Shown piece after piece: positions 62,671 to 64,000 of a stretch of 64,000 nt of DNA; positions within the stretch are counted from its first letter, which is position 1; every line of letters begins with the position of its first letter. A program made the position numbers and the translations under genes. Location: the NCBI GenBank assembly GCA_018433775.1, contig JAHDQN010000013.1:62001-126000 (forward strand), read 5' to 3'. The DNA comes from Deltaproteobacteria bacterium (GTDB taxonomy: Bacteria; Desulfobacterota; Desulfomonilia; UBA1062). The notes under the pieces are model-generated. The model ran no database searches, was not told the origin of the DNA, and saw nothing but the letters and a program-made list of their open reading frames with translations.

Positions 62671-64000
62671 TCACTGGAGGCCCTTCTTGATCCGGTCCAC
62701 CTTGTCCCAGAACTCGCGCTCCTTTTTCTTCATGGGCCGGTCCTCGTCGCGCGTCTTGTGCATGCCCGCGATCGTGACCCCGCTCTCGCCCAAAAGGGCC
62801 CCCACCTTTGTCTGGTCTTTGCTCAGGCACGCCAGGGCGATGGACGAGCAGGGCCCGTGCGCGAGGTCGGGGGGCCTGGCCGCCAGGGAAAAGGCGAGCC
62901 CCGAGCCGCCGAGGCTCTCCCGCGCGGCGGCCGCGCTCTCCCGGTCGGGAAAGGTAAACACAGTCACATCCCTGCCCCTCGATGCGGCGCTAAAGCCCCT
63001 GAGGCTCTCGACCGCCTCGGCAAGGCTCTCGACCGCGCGCCTGACCTGCTTTTCCTTGTTTTCCCACCCGAGGCTCAGCCGGATGGTGCCTGATGCGTAT
63101 TCCCTCTCCAGGCCGAGAGCGGCAAGGGCGGGGGGCATTTCATGGCCCTCGATGCCCGGGCTGCAGCGGGAGGACACCACGATGTTCACGGCATCGAGAT
63201 GGGCTGCCAGGTCGTCCGCCGGCATCCCCCTGAACGACAGGCTCGCTATGTGCGGCAGCCTGGGGGCGCCTGCACCGTTGACCTTCACGCCGGCGATCCG
63301 GTTTACGACCTGCTGTTCGAGCGACTCCCTCAGGGAAGCCGTCAGGACGCCGTTGTTCTCCAGGTCGCGCTGCGCGATGCTGCACGCCAGCCCGAAGCCC
63401 GCCACGCAGGGGACGTTGAGGGTGCCCGGCCTGATGCCCTGCTCCTGTCCCGACCCGAAGATCACGGGCTCGATCGCGTCCGGGTCTGCGACAAAGAGCG
63501 CACCCGCGCCCTTGGGCCCGTAGAGCTTGTGGGAAGAAACGCTCATGAGGTCGACAGGCAGTGCGCGCACGTCGAGGGGGACCTTGCCCGCGCACTGCAC
63601 AGCGTCGCAGTGGAAGACGATGCCCCGCTCGCGGGCCATGGCGCCGATCTCCTCAACGGGCTGGATGGTTCCCGTCTCGTTGCTCGCGTGTGTGACGCTG
63701 ATGAGGATGGTGTCGTCGCACAGGGCCTGGCGCACCTGTTCGGGATCGACCCTGCCCTGATCGTCGACCGGCAGGACGCTCACGCGGAACCCGCGGGTCT
63801 CCAGGTGCCTGCAGGCGTTGAGGACAGAGGCGTGCTCCACCGCGGTCGTGACGATGTGGTTGCCCTTCGTGCGCCCGGCAAATGCGGCGCCGAGCACGGC
63901 GAGGTTGTTCGCCTCGGTGCCCCCGCTGGTGAACACGACCTCGGCGGGTGAGGCGTTGATGAGGGCCGCCACCCGCGAGCGCGCCTCGTCGACGGCCCGC
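62671..64000 (-). CDS. cysteine desulfurase fused to DUF3343-like domain (partial)
   Basis: The gene runs off the right edge, so the N-terminus is missing. About 340 visible residues are a NifS/IscS-type class V aminotransferase: TSGGTEANNLAV, AVEHASVLN, the PLP lysine in SVSSHKLYGPKGAGAL and the sulfur-carrying cysteine in VSSRCSPG. After the aminotransferase comes a region of about 75 residues (VTVFTFPDRESAAAARESL to GPCSSIALAC) resembling DUF3343, a proposed sulfur/selenium carrier domain with conserved cysteines. The end is a charged helix, KKKEREFWDKVDRIKKGLQ. A fused desulfurase and carrier could hand persulfide or selenide within one protein. Confidence 0.88.
   Translation of the reverse strand, partial: RAVDEARSRVAALINASPAEVVFTSGGTEANNLAVLGAAFAGRTKGNHIVTTAVEHASVLNACRHLETRGFRVSVLPVDDQGRVDPEQVRQALCDDTILISVTHASNETGTIQPVEEIGAMARERGIVFHCDAVQCAGKVPLDVRALPVDLMSVSSHKLYGPKGAGALFVADPDAIEPVIFGSGQEQGIRPGTLNVPCVAGFGLACSIAQRDLENNGVLTASLRESLEQQVVNRIAGVKVNGAGAPRLPHIASLSFRGMPADDLAAHLDAVNIVVSSRCSPGIEGHEMPPALAALGLEREYASGTIRLSLGWENKEKQVRRAVESLAEAVESLRGFSAASRGRDVTVFTFPDRESAAAARESLGGSGLAFSLAARPPDLAHGPCSSIALACLSKDQTKVGALLGESGVTIAGMHKTRDEDRPMKKKEREFWDKVDRIKKGLQ

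Overview
This is a GC-rich stretch of a bacterial chromosome, most likely from a deltaproteobacterium in the broad sense (Desulfobacterota, Syntrophobacter/Desulfomonile-like). That is an inference from gene content: a formate-tetrahydrofolate ligase locus, a remnant of tungsten aldehyde:ferredoxin oxidoreductase, a type IV pilus PilY1 operon, a cysteine desulfurase fused to a DUF3343-like domain, and the gene style overall. No rRNA, tRNA, CRISPR array, prophage or intact insertion sequence was seen.

Layout. 1-1.7 kb: AT-rich, gene-poor, with a C-terminal fragment of an aldehyde:ferredoxin oxidoreductase. 1.7-4.4 kb: an alpha/beta hydrolase, then panB-panC (pantoate and pantothenate synthesis) and a small membrane peptide. 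4.4-7.4 kb (minus): metY-metW-metX for homocysteine synthesis through O-acetylhomoserine. 7.7-16.9 kb: metallo-beta-lactamase hydrolase, NifU-like scaffold, MATE exporter, MazG, the DUF2868/DUF3482-GTPase pair and a DUF2062 protein. 17.2-25.9 kb: a GspG-like pseudopilin, an HD-GYP c-di-GMP phosphodiesterase, a lipoprotein, and a pilY1-hypothetical-pilW-pilV-pilX operon. 25.9-28.7 kb (minus): phospholipase D/VTT protein with an EEP-family hydrolase. 29.1-35.7 kb (minus): the trehalose operon treX-treY-treZ. 36.8-40.4 kb: orphan NarL-type regulator, an ACT-ACT-HAD protein with a ruined phosphatase site, and fhs. 40.5-46.5 kb: an autoregulated-looking TetR gene followed by an RND exporter, a LolA-like protein and an outer-membrane porin. 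46.8-54.3 kb: YcgN-type protein and the complete phosphate regulon phoB-phoR-pstS-pstC-pstA-pstB-phoU. 54.5-64 kb: M23 endopeptidase, a small membrane protein, a kamA-ATP-grasp-ATP-grasp-GNAT operon, a PfpI-family protein, a REP-like palindrome and a cysteine desulfurase cut by the window edge.

The most promising uncharacterised system is the four-gene kamA operon (56800-60765). A lysine 2,3-aminomutase with every substrate-binding residue in place is translationally coupled to two different D-Ala-D-Ala-ligase-like ATP-grasp enzymes and an acetyltransferase. This predicts a beta-lysine-containing amide or small peptide, possibly a compatible solute that complements the trehalose operon.

A second theme is sequence duplication. 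The 3' ends of panC, phoR and pfpI, stop codon included, are tandemly repeated just downstream of each gene (periods of about 63, 40 and 43 bp). A 27-bp repeat is inserted inside the GNAT gene. A roughly 57-bp dispersed repeat lies at two gene 3' ends, where it appears to have extended PstS. The degenerate SerB-like ACT protein beside fhs and the broken potassium-channel fragment abutting the porin stop codon also deserve a second look.
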